Origin: Phragmites australis
Lineage: Eukaryota > Streptophyta > Magnoliopsida > Poales > Poaceae
Assembly: GCF_958298935.1 (NCBI RefSeq)
Contig: NC_084941.1
Span: 18,078,001 to 18,142,000, forward strand
Direction: 5' to 3'
Length of the DNA: 64,000 nucleotides
Below are positions 44,203 to 55,182 of this stretch, piece after piece (within the stretch, counting starts at the first letter, position 1; each line of letters begins with the position of its first letter). The notes beneath the pieces are model-generated. The model was not told where the DNA came from, did not search any database, and was given only the letters and a program-made list of their open reading frames with translations. Made by a program: the position numbers and the translations under genes.

Positions 44203-45401
44203 CACTGCTACAGAACCAGCCTTTTATGCCGGCACATCATTGTCGGCAACTAATGGGCTGGCAATGATGGGGCATCACTACTGCTTCATAAGTTACGCAG
44301 GAAGAATCAGTCATCATGGCTTATAAACCGGCAGTGATAAGGGTCATCACTTCCGGCCGATGGCTTGAGCCGGCAGTGATGCTCAGGTCCCTCATCACTG
44401 CCGGCTTAAGCCACCGACTGGCAGTGATATCAGGGCATCACTGTCGGCTGGTTTTATGAGCCGACAATAATGTCTTGGCTATATAAAAGTTGCCATTTCC
44501 TTCCCTAAGACTGAGCACAACAGAGAGGAACTTTGTTCTTGCTTGGTGGCGGCCATTTTTTGTCACCAAGTTCTAAGGTATGTAACTTCATTCTAATTCA
44601 TTTCTAGATGAATTTTATTTTGCTAAATTGCTCTAGATTTTGAAATGATGGAGATGAACCTATGGTCATGATGTTTTAAGACAATGTAGATGCAATTATA
44701 CCTCATTTATGATATGGAAGCTTCAATTAGTAGCTTATGGTGGAAAATATCTTTATTATTGATTTACATTAGCTATAGGTATTCGCATATTTATTTTTTT
44801 ATTTTTAATGAATTAAATATTAGCCATAAAATTAAGGTATATAGCAACCTCCAATTATTATTTTTTATTTTAATTAATTAGTAGGCTCCAATATAGAAAC
44901 TTTAGGTATGAGCGTATTTATTTTTGATTTTTAATGAATTAAAAAAATTAGCCATGATATTTAGGTATGTAGCAAGCTCCAATTATATTTTTATATTTTA
45001 ATTAATTAGCATGCTCTAATATGGAATCTTTAGGTATGAGCATATTTATTTTTATTTTTAATTAATTAGAAACTTTAGCCATGATATTTAGGTTTGTAGC
45101 AAGATCCAATTATATTTTTATATTTGTTTAGTTAGCAAGCTCCAATATAGAAACTTTATGTATGAGAGTATTCTTTTCATTTTTACTTAATTAGTCCTAT
45201 ATAAGGGTTGGATAATAATGAAAATTTCTAGGGATAGCACCAACAAACACTCATCATAAGCGGATGTGAAAGTATATAAAAGGCGGCTCCTCCAACCCGG
45301 GCCAATTACCGGTAGGAGATAGCGAGGTAATTTATTTGTTGGTGATTGTAAAATCTTCTAAACATTTTGAATATGGATTTACAATAATGATATAATTGTA
45401 G

Positions 45402-47830
45402 ATGGACAGAATATGGATGTACGATGCTAGCCGTGTGAGCGCAGAGTACCAGAATGGTGTGGAGTATTATCTAGTAGCAGTCGCGGTGCACAAGTCAAAT
45501 ACACAGTCTAAATACATATATTGTCCATGCATCGATTGCGAGAACAATAAGTAATTTTTCACCACCTAGTAGATACATTCCTACTTGATGCCAAGGGCTT
45601 TATGCGTGGCTATTCAAGTTGGACCGAGCACGGTGAAGCTGAGATCGTACAAGAAGGGCAACACATTGGCAAAGAAGACGAGGACTTGTGAACTGATATG
45701 CCGGCTGACAAATATACCGATATGCCACCTGTCAGAGATACGTTGGTTGCTGATGATCTAGAGCAGATGTTGGTTGACGACGGTGACAATGATTTGGAGC
45801 GGATGTTGCGCGATGGGTAGGGGAACTTCACCAATGAAAGATAGTTTCAAAAGTTTTAGCATATGGTAGAAGACTCTAAAACACCGTTGTTCCCGGGCTA
45901 TGAGAAGGAGCACACAAAGTTTTATATCGTGCTTTCACTACTATAATTGAAGGCAAACAATGGGTGGTTTGATACAAGATTCACATAGTTGTTACCGTTT
46001 TTGAAGAAATTGCTTCCAAAGTGAAATGTGCTGCCAGAAAACATGTACCAGCCCAAGCAGGTTGTGTGCCTATTGGGGTTGGAAGTACAGAAAATACATG
46101 CATGTACAAATGATTGCATATTGCATTGCAAAAAGCATGCAGACTTGGAAGCGTGTCTCGTCTATGGTGTAGCACGGTACAAGTGTGATGGTGATGATAT
46201 CGATGGTGAAGGAAAGAAGAACAGGCCTCCCGTCAAGGTGATGTAGTATTTTTCTATAGTCCCCCGTTTGAAGCGTTTATCTGTGAACAAAAGGCATGCT
46301 AAATTGATGCGATGGCGCGGTGAGGAGTTCAAGGATGATGGAATGCTGAGACACCCCACTGATTCTACGCAGTGGAGAAACATCAATAGGAAATACAAGA
46401 TGCCCTTTGTAGAAGATGTGAGGAATATAAGATTTGGGTTGAGTACGGATGAGATGAATCCATTTGGCAATATGAGCAGTAGTCATAGCACTTGGCATGT
46501 GACTCTATGTATCTACAACCTTACTTCTTGGTTGTGTATAAAGCGGAAGTACAGTATGATGTTAGTGCTGATACAAGGGACGAGGCTACTAGGCAACGAT
46601 ATTGATGTCTACCTAAAACCATTAATGGAAGATCTTGTAACACTATAGAACAATGGTGTGCGGGTATGGGATGAATACAAATGAGAAAACTTCACTCTTC
46701 GTGCAATGCTGTTTGTAACAATCCAAGATTGGTCAGCCCTTGGTAACCTATCAGGCCATACTGCCAAAGGCTATTGTGTATGCGTGCATTACTTGGATGA
46801 AATAGAGAGCTTATGGCTGAAGAACTGTCAAAAAATGGTGTACCTAGGTCATCATAAATTTCTTCGCAAGGATCACCCGTACCGCAGTAATAGGAGAGCT
46901 TTTGATGGGAAAGTTGAGACTCGATCACCTCCTAAGCATCGCACTGGGAGATAGGTATATGAGATAGTAAAGGGACTTAGAGTTATCCCTGGAAACGAAT
47001 GTGGGAGTACAACCGAAATCTAATCTTAGAGCTCCTATGTTCAAAAAGAAATATATTTTTTATGACTTAGCTTATTAGCCAGATTATATGATTCGACATG
47101 CAATCGATGTCATGCATATTAAGAATGTGTGTGATAGCTTAATTTGTACATTACTAGACATACCTGGCAAAACAAAGGATCACTCCAAGCACAGAAGGAC
47201 CTGAAATGTTTGAAACTCAGATAGGATCTACATCCCGAAGATATGGAAGAAGATAACAAATATCTTGGTCCCGCTAGCTACAATCTGAGTAAGGAGAAAA
47301 TTGCAATGTGCAAGTGTTTGCATAGAATCAAAGTTCCATCTGGTTACTCCGCCAATATAAAGATACTAGTAAACATGAAAGATTTGAACGTAACTTGCAT
47401 GAAGTCTCATGATTGTCATGTGATGATGGCACAGATGCTTCCAATTGCAATTAGAGATATTCTCCGCCGAAGACATGTTTCCCTCCATTATTTTTTGATA
47501 TCATGGTGCATCTCATTGTTCACATTGTGAAAGAGATACAGATTCTTGGCCCCATGTTTCTGCATCAAATGTACCCTTTTGAGATGTTCATGGAAGTTCT
47601 GAAGAAATATATTTGTAACCAAATCGGCGAAAAGGCTGCATGGCCGAGAGCTGGGGAACCAAGGAGGTTATTGATTTCTGCGTCGACTACATGAATCTAA
47701 AATTGATTGGTGTGCATGTATCTTATCATGAGGGGAGGCTATAGGGGATAGGGACAATAGATGCAAACTAATTCCTCACTAACGACCCTGTTTCATTCAT
47801 GCAAGCTATCACAGCCTGAAAATCCTAATC
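45402..47830 (+). pseudogene. CACTA tnp2 transposase (Transposase_21), 5' and central part
   Basis: Starts at ATG 45402 with the transposase-associated domain: MDRIWMYDASRVSAEYQNGV and CPCIDCEN, then by frame change RGYSSWTEHGEAEI. The Transposase_21 core follows: KLMRWRGEEFKDDGMLRHPT, FGLSTDEMNPFGNMSSSHST, LLGNDIDVYLKPLMEDLV, then IQDWSALGNLSGHTAKGY, HYLDEIESLWLKNCQKMVYL and DHPYRSNRRAFDGKVETR. A DUF4218-like part follows (AQMLPIAIRDILRRRH, then in another frame FFDIMVHLIVHIVKEI and LHQMYPFEMFMEVLKKYI). Many stops and frameshifts. The gene is cut near 47.85 kb by a gypsy fragment and its C-terminus is at 51114-51224. Confidence 0.9.
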
Positions 47831-48179
47831 CCGTCACATATGCATCATGACATCATGCTTAGCGTAGTTGTATCGATTAAAGTAGTTAATAACGTTTCGA
47901 TTCATTACGTAATCAATCCATATGTGTTTCCACCATATGAGTATGAGTGGGAATTGCCTTGGAATAGTTTAGATAACCCAAAATCATCTAGGAAGGATAA
48001 GAAAAATAATAGAAAGAAAAGGGGAAAGAAAGAAGGCTGTCAACACGTGGGCCCTACCCGCGGTCTGACTGGCATTTCCCGTGGTCTGATCGGCATTCTC
48101 ACGTTCTGACTAGCATTTATTGCGGTCTGACCGCCAGAGCGTAGAGGCTCCATTTAAAGCCATCTACCAACTCTTTCGT

Positions 48180-48205
48180 TCACTCACTCACTCACTCACT
48201 CCCCT
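48180..48205. repeat. (CACT)n microsatellite
   Basis: Five to six direct CACT units followed by CCC, in the gypsy C LTR near its presumed transcription start. Element B has the equivalent at 26727-26790. Confidence 0.85.
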
Positions 48206-49635
48206 CACGATCCGAGAGAGAGGATCACCTTAACAACTGGAGATCAATGGAGAAGACTTCCCCGAGCTCCCCGAAGTCTTCCCCAAGCTCCTTTCCTCCA
48301 TCCTCTTCACCGGAGACATTTCCACAAGTTTCTTCCACGCCAAGGCCACACCAAACCCCAGGGACTGATCTTTGAATCAAAGTTATCCTGGAGTTGGCCA
48401 ACCATCTAGAGATCTTCCCCGCACCAAGGTGAGATGTTCCCCACCATTTCCCCATTGTCCCCGAGCTCTGATCAGCTTTCGTTAACTTTGGACCTAAACC
48501 CCACCCTAGCCATGGGCTTCATCCATGGGGTCCTTGAGTTTGGCCCCATGCATGATGCCCAAACCACCCAAGAGACATTCCTCTAGCCTTGTAGGAGGAT
48601 TTTTTATACCCCCATGGTCAAAGGTGTCACCGGGGTCTTCGCCGGTGATCATGCCGAGCCAAACTCAACCAGAGCCAGCAGTCTAACCTCTGCTATGGCC
48701 GGTCTAACCACCAAACCGTGACCAGGTGACCCAAACATATAGTCAAAACTCTATACTTAGGCGTCAGACCACCGCTAGGGCCGGTCTAACTACCAGGTCC
48801 CCAGTCTGACCACCAGACCTACTCAGTACCATTTTACTCCTTGTTCGACCCCCACGGTCTGACCACCGACTGGCCCGGTCCAACCGCCAGACATAGTAAC
48901 TTGAGACCTAGGTTGCCTCTTGAGAGGTTCAAACCTCTTTTAACCCATATCGTTTGGGTGTTCTGTTGCTAGTGCTTCATCGACATGACACCTTGCACCT
49001 CATTCACAATCATGCATCATAAGCATACCTTTGCATTCTTTTGTTTATTTATTCCATGCATTCTTCCTTTGATTAGAGAGTGACGTGTCAACAGTTCAAG
49101 CTAACGAGGCAAACACCGAACCAGAACTGTACGTGAGCGAAACATCAGAGCAACAAGGAAAGCATCTAAGCATGTTTCACCCTCTACTTTGGATCATGTG
49201 GAGTTCAATTAGATAAATTATCGCTTTATGTACGTTATGCATGTTACCAAGTCAATGTTGGGAATCTGGTAGCACCTATCTTGTTGCATTTATGCCTATC
49301 TTGTTATTGATGATCTCAATCCTTGTAGCATGGGTATAACCATGTTAATGTCTAACTTAAAATTATCCAAAATGCTTAGCAATGCATAGGTCACTGGTAG
49401 AAGTTGAGCGGTGGAATATTCCATCGTTCGCGAGCTAGAATGCTTAATTACTTTCACGATGACATTGATGCAGGGATGAAGAGTTGGTGAGAATGAGATG
49501 AGATATGAAAGGTGCTAGGGGTAAGTCGAGAGAGGAACCCAGATGCCATAGACTGCTTGCGTTGATTAAGCACCGACTGTTGTTGCCGTTGGCTTAAGCA
49601 CTTTCCGTACTTGCACATATTCAATAAATGTACGA

Positions 49636-50469
49636 ATGAGCCAATTATCATACATCGTGTTGATGCTTGACATGCGTCCCTATGATGCGGGTGTAGAAGG
49701 TTTTCCCGCACTCCTCCGCGAGATGCTTTGTCGCGCTAACTACACCTTTGTGTCTGAGTATACAGTGCATGCTCAAGGCATTGGACCAGACTTGGTGGAT
49801 TATTTGGCGACCGTAAATATCCAAGCACGTATCATTGAAGGTGGAGCTAAACCTCACCACTTCGAAGCAACGAGAACTTCAGAAGAAATGGCAATCCAAG
49901 CGATGGCCTATAAGGCAATGGCCGCCCTTTGTGGCGAGTTACCCGTATTGAGAGGATGGCCATTCATTCATTTTCCCTTTCGAGGAGGCAATAATGTCAA
50001 CCACTATGAAGCTGTTCCATATGCGGTGCCGCTAAGTGAGCACCACATGGTGGAGTTGGTTCGTTCCTTGGATTGATCATACCATTGTGTGGTGGCCGAA
50101 CTGTGGGAGACATGAAGGTGTTACATCAGGCTGCAATAGGAGATGGAGTTGCAAGTGCGTCACGAATTGATCAACTACAAGTATGGAGAGGGCCATATGA
50201 TGGCATATGAGAGGGCACCTCAGTCTCACCATTTTCCGGTGGTGCTGGTCACTCAGGTACCTCGTTTCCATGGCCAAGTTGCAAGAGCATCCATTGGTTT
50301 GCAAGTGCCACTTTTTCATCATTCGGATGTCATGAGGGAAATGCTGTTAGGCGAATCACAACATCTTACGCACCCAAGTGCTCCTCATGACACAGGCTCT
50401 CCTCAAGCTCATCTTTTGGATGAATTTATGGAGGACTTTTCTAGGGCTCCATATAGTGAGTGGTTCTAG
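49636..50469 (+). pseudogene. Extra ORF between LTR and gag of gypsy C
   Basis: Two open stretches in the same frame (49636-50073, 50143-50469) are separated by 23 codons with three stops (TGA, TGA, TAG). Each stop is one C-to-T change from CGA, CGA and CAG, so the original was probably one protein of about 277 residues. The N-terminal half has YTFVSEYTVHAQGIG, IEGGAKPHHFEATRTSEEMA and IQAMAYKAMAALCGELPVL, a pattern of beta strands followed by an Ala-rich helix that recalls a dsRNA-binding fold. That comparison is by eye only. The C-terminal half is His/Gln-rich. I know similar accessory ORFs in grass gypsy elements, without known function. Confidence 0.55.
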
Positions 50470-50933
50470 TCTATGTGGGTTGTGAAATGTAATAGGGCCT
50501 ATCTCTTCGTGAACCTTTGGACGATTTGTTAGTTATATTATGCCCTAAGTGTAATGTATTTGTGAACCCCTTTTGGGAGGATAATCGTGGGTGTTAAATC
50601 ATTTTCAATTGGGCTGTTGAAGTGTTTTTGTGGGAGAAATGTGGTGGCAAGGCACTGCCTGGTGCCAGACCTTCTAGCGGTCTAACCGTCATGGTAGTGG
50701 TCTGACTGGTGGTGCTAGTGGTCTGACCGCCGGTGCTGTTGTCTAACTACTGACACTTGTGCTGATCGCGTTGAGGGTTGTGAGCTAGGCTACATGCCCA
50801 TGCTGCATCTTATCTTGAACATGCATTTTCCCCTGCTACAGGATGCCTTGGTGAACATCACTTGCCTTGATCTGACCTAGGCCATTTCAGCAAACTTTAG
50901 AGATTGATCTTTCTTCTTGATTTCATCCTTCTC

Positions 50934-51113
50934 ATGCCTAACAGGATGAGAGCCCGCAACAATGCTAGGAGTGACCTTCCCGAAGGCTCTAATGGGAACA
51001 ATTCAACACCACCCCCACTGTCGACCACGATGGATGTGTTGATGCAAATCGAGCAAAACCGTCAGGCTCAAACCACCCTTCTCGAAGCTCTCATGCACAA
51101 CACGTCAATTTGA
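50934..51113 (+). pseudogene. Gypsy C gag N-terminus, truncated
   Basis: Reads MPNRMRARNNARSDLPEGSN, then Pro-rich and MDVLMQIEQNRQAQTTLLEA, the usual start of Tekay/Del gag (Asn/Pro-rich then a short coiled coil). It stops at the junction with tnp2 sequence. The Met at 50934 is chosen from the family pattern; the open frame extends upstream. Confidence 0.6.
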
Positions 51114-51224
51114 GACGCTACCTCCTTTCGAAGAGGATGTTGATCTAGGTCTCATGGAAGACACCAACGAACCTCCTTATGTACGTCGTGATCATAATGA
51201 AGGACAAATCGTTAAGCTAGATTA
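51114..51224 (+). pseudogene. CACTA tnp2 C-terminus after the gypsy insertion
   Basis: PPFEEDVDLGLMEDTNEPPY followed by VRRDHNEGQIVKLD and a stop: an acidic tail of the kind that ends tnp2 proteins. It marks where CACTA 1 resumes. Confidence 0.55.
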
Positions 51225-51322
51225 AGTAGCTTTATTTGTATATTAATGAAGAACATGAATTACTATGTATTAATGAAGGACTAATTTGATTTGTTTACCA
51301 AATAAATTAAAAATTTATTTTT

Positions 51323-51755
51323 AGTTCCTTACTGTCGCAAAGCATGCACTTTAACTTTTTGGATACAATATTCAAGTAGCTTTCTAACGATGTATGTGGT
51401 GTTCCATGACTGTGGTTCGATTTCGAGTAAATCAACACAAAACATCAACTTATTTGGTAAAAGTTTCACAACTTAGACAATTACGCAGCTGCTAAAAAGC
51501 TTGGAGATGTAGAAATTAAGCATAGATACATACTCTACTATCTTAGATTGGTAACGAGTGTCGTAGCACACATCATCTTTGGAATTGTATGAATAAACTA
51601 CGCAAAAAATGGTCATGATATTTCAAAGTAAGTTATGAGACCCTCAATGATGTTTTCAGAAATAGTGCAGTTTTCAGTTCCTTACTGTGACAGTCAAAGC
51701 ACACACTTTGAATTTTTGGATACAATATTTAAGTAGATTTCTAATGATGTTTGCA
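51323..51755. repeat. Diverged direct repeat pair
   Basis: GTTCCTTACTGT(C/G)... followed by CTTT(A/G)A(A/C)TTTTTGGATACAATATT(C/T)AAGTAG occurs at about 51325 and 51679. Non-coding sequence 3' of tnp2. Confidence 0.65.
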
Positions 51756-51930
51756 ATTTTTAATGAATTACATTTTTTTATGAAATTGAGGTATATTGCA
51801 AACTTTAGGTATGAAATTTTGCTATATAGCAAGTTGAAATTAAAATAAATACAAATATTGGCTTGCTGGAGCTTAACTTAATGTTAATAAATAATTTCAG
51901 TACCAACTTCAACAAATATACTTGAGTAAC

Positions 51931-51990
51931 ATAGCGGTTTGTTTGGTCATATATTTGGGGCAGGTCGTGGGTTCAACCCTCAACGAGCAC
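51931..51990 (+). other. tRNA-like sequence (Pol III box A/B) in CACTA 1
   Basis: TAGCGGTTTGTTTGGTC resembles a D-arm/box A and GTGGGTTCAACCCTCAACG resembles a T-arm/box B, 40-50 bp apart. No clean cloverleaf, so not a functional tRNA. It sits just outside GCCGGCAGTGAAAG-type subterminal repeats (52018-52160). Confidence 0.4.
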
Positions 51991-52014
51991 AATTTTTTTG
52001 CTGGTGTACCTATT

Positions 52015-52165
52015 GGGCCGGCAGTGAAAGAAGTTTCAATGCCGATCGAATTAGTTTGCCGGCAGTAAAGGCACACTATCGCTATCGGTGTACTTATTCA
52101 GCCGGCAATGAAACCTCTTTCACTGCCAGTGTACCTTTTCAGCTGGCATTGAAGCCTCCCCCCTA
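52015..52165. repeat. Internal CACTA-type subterminal repeats
   Basis: GGCCGGCAGTGAAAGAAGTTTC, GCCGGCAGTAAAGGC, GCCGGCAATGAAACCTC and GCTGGCATTGAAGCCTCC form a short array deep inside CACTA 1. This hints at a second CACTA nested or fused here (52.0 to about 55.0 kb); its ends could not be found. Confidence 0.5.
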
Positions 52166-52199
52166 TAATGAAACGCCGCCTGCTACCCTCCAACACTTG

Positions 52200-54728
52200 A
52201 AAAAAATTTACTTCTCCGGTCCCCTTCCTTGTGCCCTCCGCTTACCCCACCGCAGTTTCTCCCTCCAAGAAGTCACGCACCATGAGGCCGAGCACCACGA
52301 CACTGAGGACCACAACGCAGTTTCCTCCTCACCCCCTCGCTACCTCCTCACCCCCTCACCATCACCGTCGAGCCCTCCTCCTCGCCATCGCCATTGCCGT
52401 TGAGCCCTCCTCCTCACCATTTCCATAAAGCCCTCGCCTCCTCATCACTGTCATCCTCGCCCGCCCGACAGAGGACAAGGGACCTTGTTGTGCCGCCAAG
52501 GGACCCCGCCGCCGAGGGACTGCCGGAAGTCCTCGTCTCCATCGAGCCCACCGTCCGTGCTATCAAGCCTGAGCTTGCGCTTGCCGTCTCTCTCTTCCCT
52601 TGACCAGGTATGCCACCACCTTCATCTCCCTCTTCCATCAGTTGTCACATAGCATACCTTGCTGCACATCTCAAGCAAGTAAACATTAGGTGGAACTAAT
52701 AGTGGTGTGTGAAACCATAATTTTGCAAGGTCGTATAAGGTTCATTGATCTGTGTTCAAGCTTCCAATTCATTTGTGTTCTATATTCTGTACAATTGTTA
52801 ACATGTCTTGATTCTTACTATGTGAAATATCTCAGGCAAGAGGTTCGATTTCTTATTTAGTTGCTAAGAGATGAGGAAAATGTTGCTTGTTAGAAGTTTG
52901 GATTAGTCTGGTTAGTTTCTTAAGTAGTGACTGTGTTAGTAGGTAAAGCAATTCTTGGAGCATTATGTTGACCCCACAAATAATGTAAAGCTATTTTTAT
53001 AACCTGACTAGTAATTGACCTTGCCACTCGCTAAGCCCTTTAGGTGGCTCGGTGTGATGTCTGAATCTCAACTTTCAACTCTGAGACAACAATGGGGCTT
53101 TGGGTCATAGGCTCATACCAGATTGTATGAGAGCCCTACAATGCTGTAACAACCTCTGTACTGATCCAATAACATTGCCTGACATCCTTACTGCACCAAG
53201 GGTGGCTAATCCATTTTGCTGAGCTTTGTGCGATTAATTGTTAAATGCTAGATTCAACCCTACTCTTTATTCCATGTACAACTATACATATTTTGGAAAT
53301 ACTTAACAAGTTCTCACAAGCATCCACAGACATTGATGTATATGTAGCAATAGCAACTAAAATTGAGTAAGTTTTGGCTTTAGGGTGATCATAAATGATT
53401 TTTGGTCTCTTTTTTAAGAAAAGAAATGCAGTGAGCAATTTTCTTTAAATCATAATGAACTCCATCTAGTTCTGCATAAAAATGTAACTATTATACTATC
53501 CTAATCAAGTTATATGGGAAATTCATTGATACTTTGATTGTCTGAGAGTTTGGGTTACCCTGAGAGGCAATGTGAATGAAAATAGTGCTCCAAGGTTTCT
53601 CTTCAGGTTAGGAGAGAGTCCATATTTTGTGAAATAAAATGGCATGGATGAATATTAGTGTCTACTTCCTGACTTTGTGGCGCAATATTAGAGTGAATGG
53701 ATCCAGTGTCAGTATGAATTCTGTATGTGGGCAAGGGGCAGGAGAAAATGCCTGGTGAAGGAGATGAATACCTACTCTACTCTAGGAGCTAGAGCCATCT
53801 TGTGATGGAAACTTAGAACATCACTGATACCCTTTTCAAGGCAACTTAAGAGATTTCTCCAACTTGCCCACGGTTTTGAAGGTAACCTCAATTTTTTTAG
53901 AAAATTTCATATATATCTCAGTTATTTTGATATTATTGGGCATTGACTCAGCTATGTGCAATTTGTTATTTGATGCTGGGTTTGAACTTGATTTAGTTCA
54001 AGTTAATATTTTTTTCCTGGCAGAATTTAAGGTTTTATGGTGGTGATATTCTACTAACTGCGAAATTGATTGTTTTGAAAATTAGATAAATGGACCATCA
54101 GCCATCATTTTTATACTGGATTTGCTTACTTTTAGATGTTGATGTATTCTACATTGGTATAGCATTCTCTTGATGCCTTCTTGTGCCTTTTTCCTTGAAG
54201 ATGATATCGACACTTAATTCCTGGGTACTTTTCGGTGTGGTACTTCCGCTTACACTTCAGCATTATCATATACCATGATATTGTGATCTTTCCAAGATTT
54301 ATATTCGCAACTGGGACTTCCATTCTGCTCCACTTCAGCTTACACTTCACCATTGTCATATACCATGATATTGTGATCTTTCCAAGATTTATATTCGCAA
54401 CTGGGACTTCCATTCTGTTCCACTTCAGCTTACACTTCACCATTGTCATACAAAGTAGAAGAAATAATCTACAAACAAGTACTGACACCAATTTCAAATC
54501 TTCACTTCATTTTATCGAAAAAAAATCAGTTCATGAGCTTTCCCTATGCAATGATTTACATATTTACATGGATACATGATAGTTGGATGCTACAAGTTTT
54601 TTGCAATTATTTTTGCATATTTTCTAAAATTTAGGATTGCTATGACATGGTATGTTGTTCATCGTGGTCGGTAAAGTAGAGTGTTCTCCAGTTGGGAGGC
54701 ATGCCATGCATAAGTTAATGGATTCAAA
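52200..54728. other. Possible captured host-gene segment (leader, introns)
   Basis: 52200-52640 is C-rich (Ser/Pro low complexity in all frames) and ends TTGACCAG/GTATGCCACC, which looks like a first exon and donor site. 52640-54200 is AT-rich and intron-like without ORFs. It precedes the captured terminal exon at 54729-54917, so the whole may be one captured gene with introns. Confidence 0.35.
54235..54455. repeat. 90-bp tandem repeat, about 2.4 copies
   Basis: TACACTTCA(G/C)CATT(A/G)TCATA recurs at 54251, 54341 and 54431, exactly 90 bp apart, with 'CCAAGATTTATATTCGCAAC' in the two full copies. Few differences, so fairly recent. The period is a multiple of three and frames stay open on both strands, but no protein is recognised. 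Confidence 0.9.
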
Positions 54729-54917
54729 GGAGAATGTTACGAACAATATAAGTTCAAACACGAAGCTATTGCGGCATCCAACAGTCAAGTCATCCAAGCC
54801 GAGCTAAAATTAGCTAACTTTGAAAATAAGGAGAAGAAATGTGATTTCATGTGTAAAGATGTCGTAATCCTAGTTCTAGTTGTAATCATCATTATTTTGC
54901 TATGTAAGATGATGTGA
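54729..54917 (+). pseudogene. Captured terminal exon encoding a tail-anchored C-terminus
   Basis: The frame ending at TGA 54915-54917 reads QVIQAELKLANFENKEKKCD then FMCKDVVILVLVVIIIILLC: a charged coiled-coil-like stretch followed by a single hydrophobic helix and a four-residue tail. This matches a type of plant C-tail-anchored protein end that I have seen in grass hypothetical proteins; the function is unknown. It lies between the two CACTA genes, so it is probably host sequence carried by the element. Confidence 0.5.
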
Positions 54918-55182
54918 CTGGTAAGACCAATTGTCGGTACCTTTGTGACTATTTTGCTATGTAAGATGTGACTTTTTTCGTTAAATATGGTCATAATATA
55001 CTCAATTACAATATTGTATATGTATGCATTCTATCTATCAACTCCCTCCTAGTTATCTCACTCTTTCAAAAGCCTCTCTCCCTCCCTCGACGTCTTTCTC
55101 TCTATCTCCCTCATTCCTCAGCTCTCTATCTATAGAATACTCAATCGCTCATCGTCATCATATGCAAAACTCTTAGGAAGAG

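Larger units (their letters stand above)
47880..51113 (+). mobile_element. Tekay/Del-type gypsy fragment C: LTR, extra ORF, gag start
   Basis: The LTR part (about 47940-49450) matches element B in content: a purine-rich AGAAAGAAAAGGGGAAAG run, GCGGTCTGAC and CGGTCTGACCGCC motifs, the CACTCACTCACTC run with GAGAGAGGATCACCTTAACA, and a series of GGTCTAACC motifs to 48900. The LTR 5' end TGTCACACC is missing. Next come an additional ORF (49636-50469), more GGTCTGACCGCC motifs (50690-50740) and a gag N-terminus (50934-51113) cut off where tnp2 sequence resumes. Inserted in, and truncated within, CACTA 1. Confidence 0.75.

Noticed and set aside
44203..44205. Perfect 3-bp TSD for CACTA 1
   Set aside because: Flanks are TCC and TGC, not identical; the insertion claim rests on the interrupted tandem unit instead.
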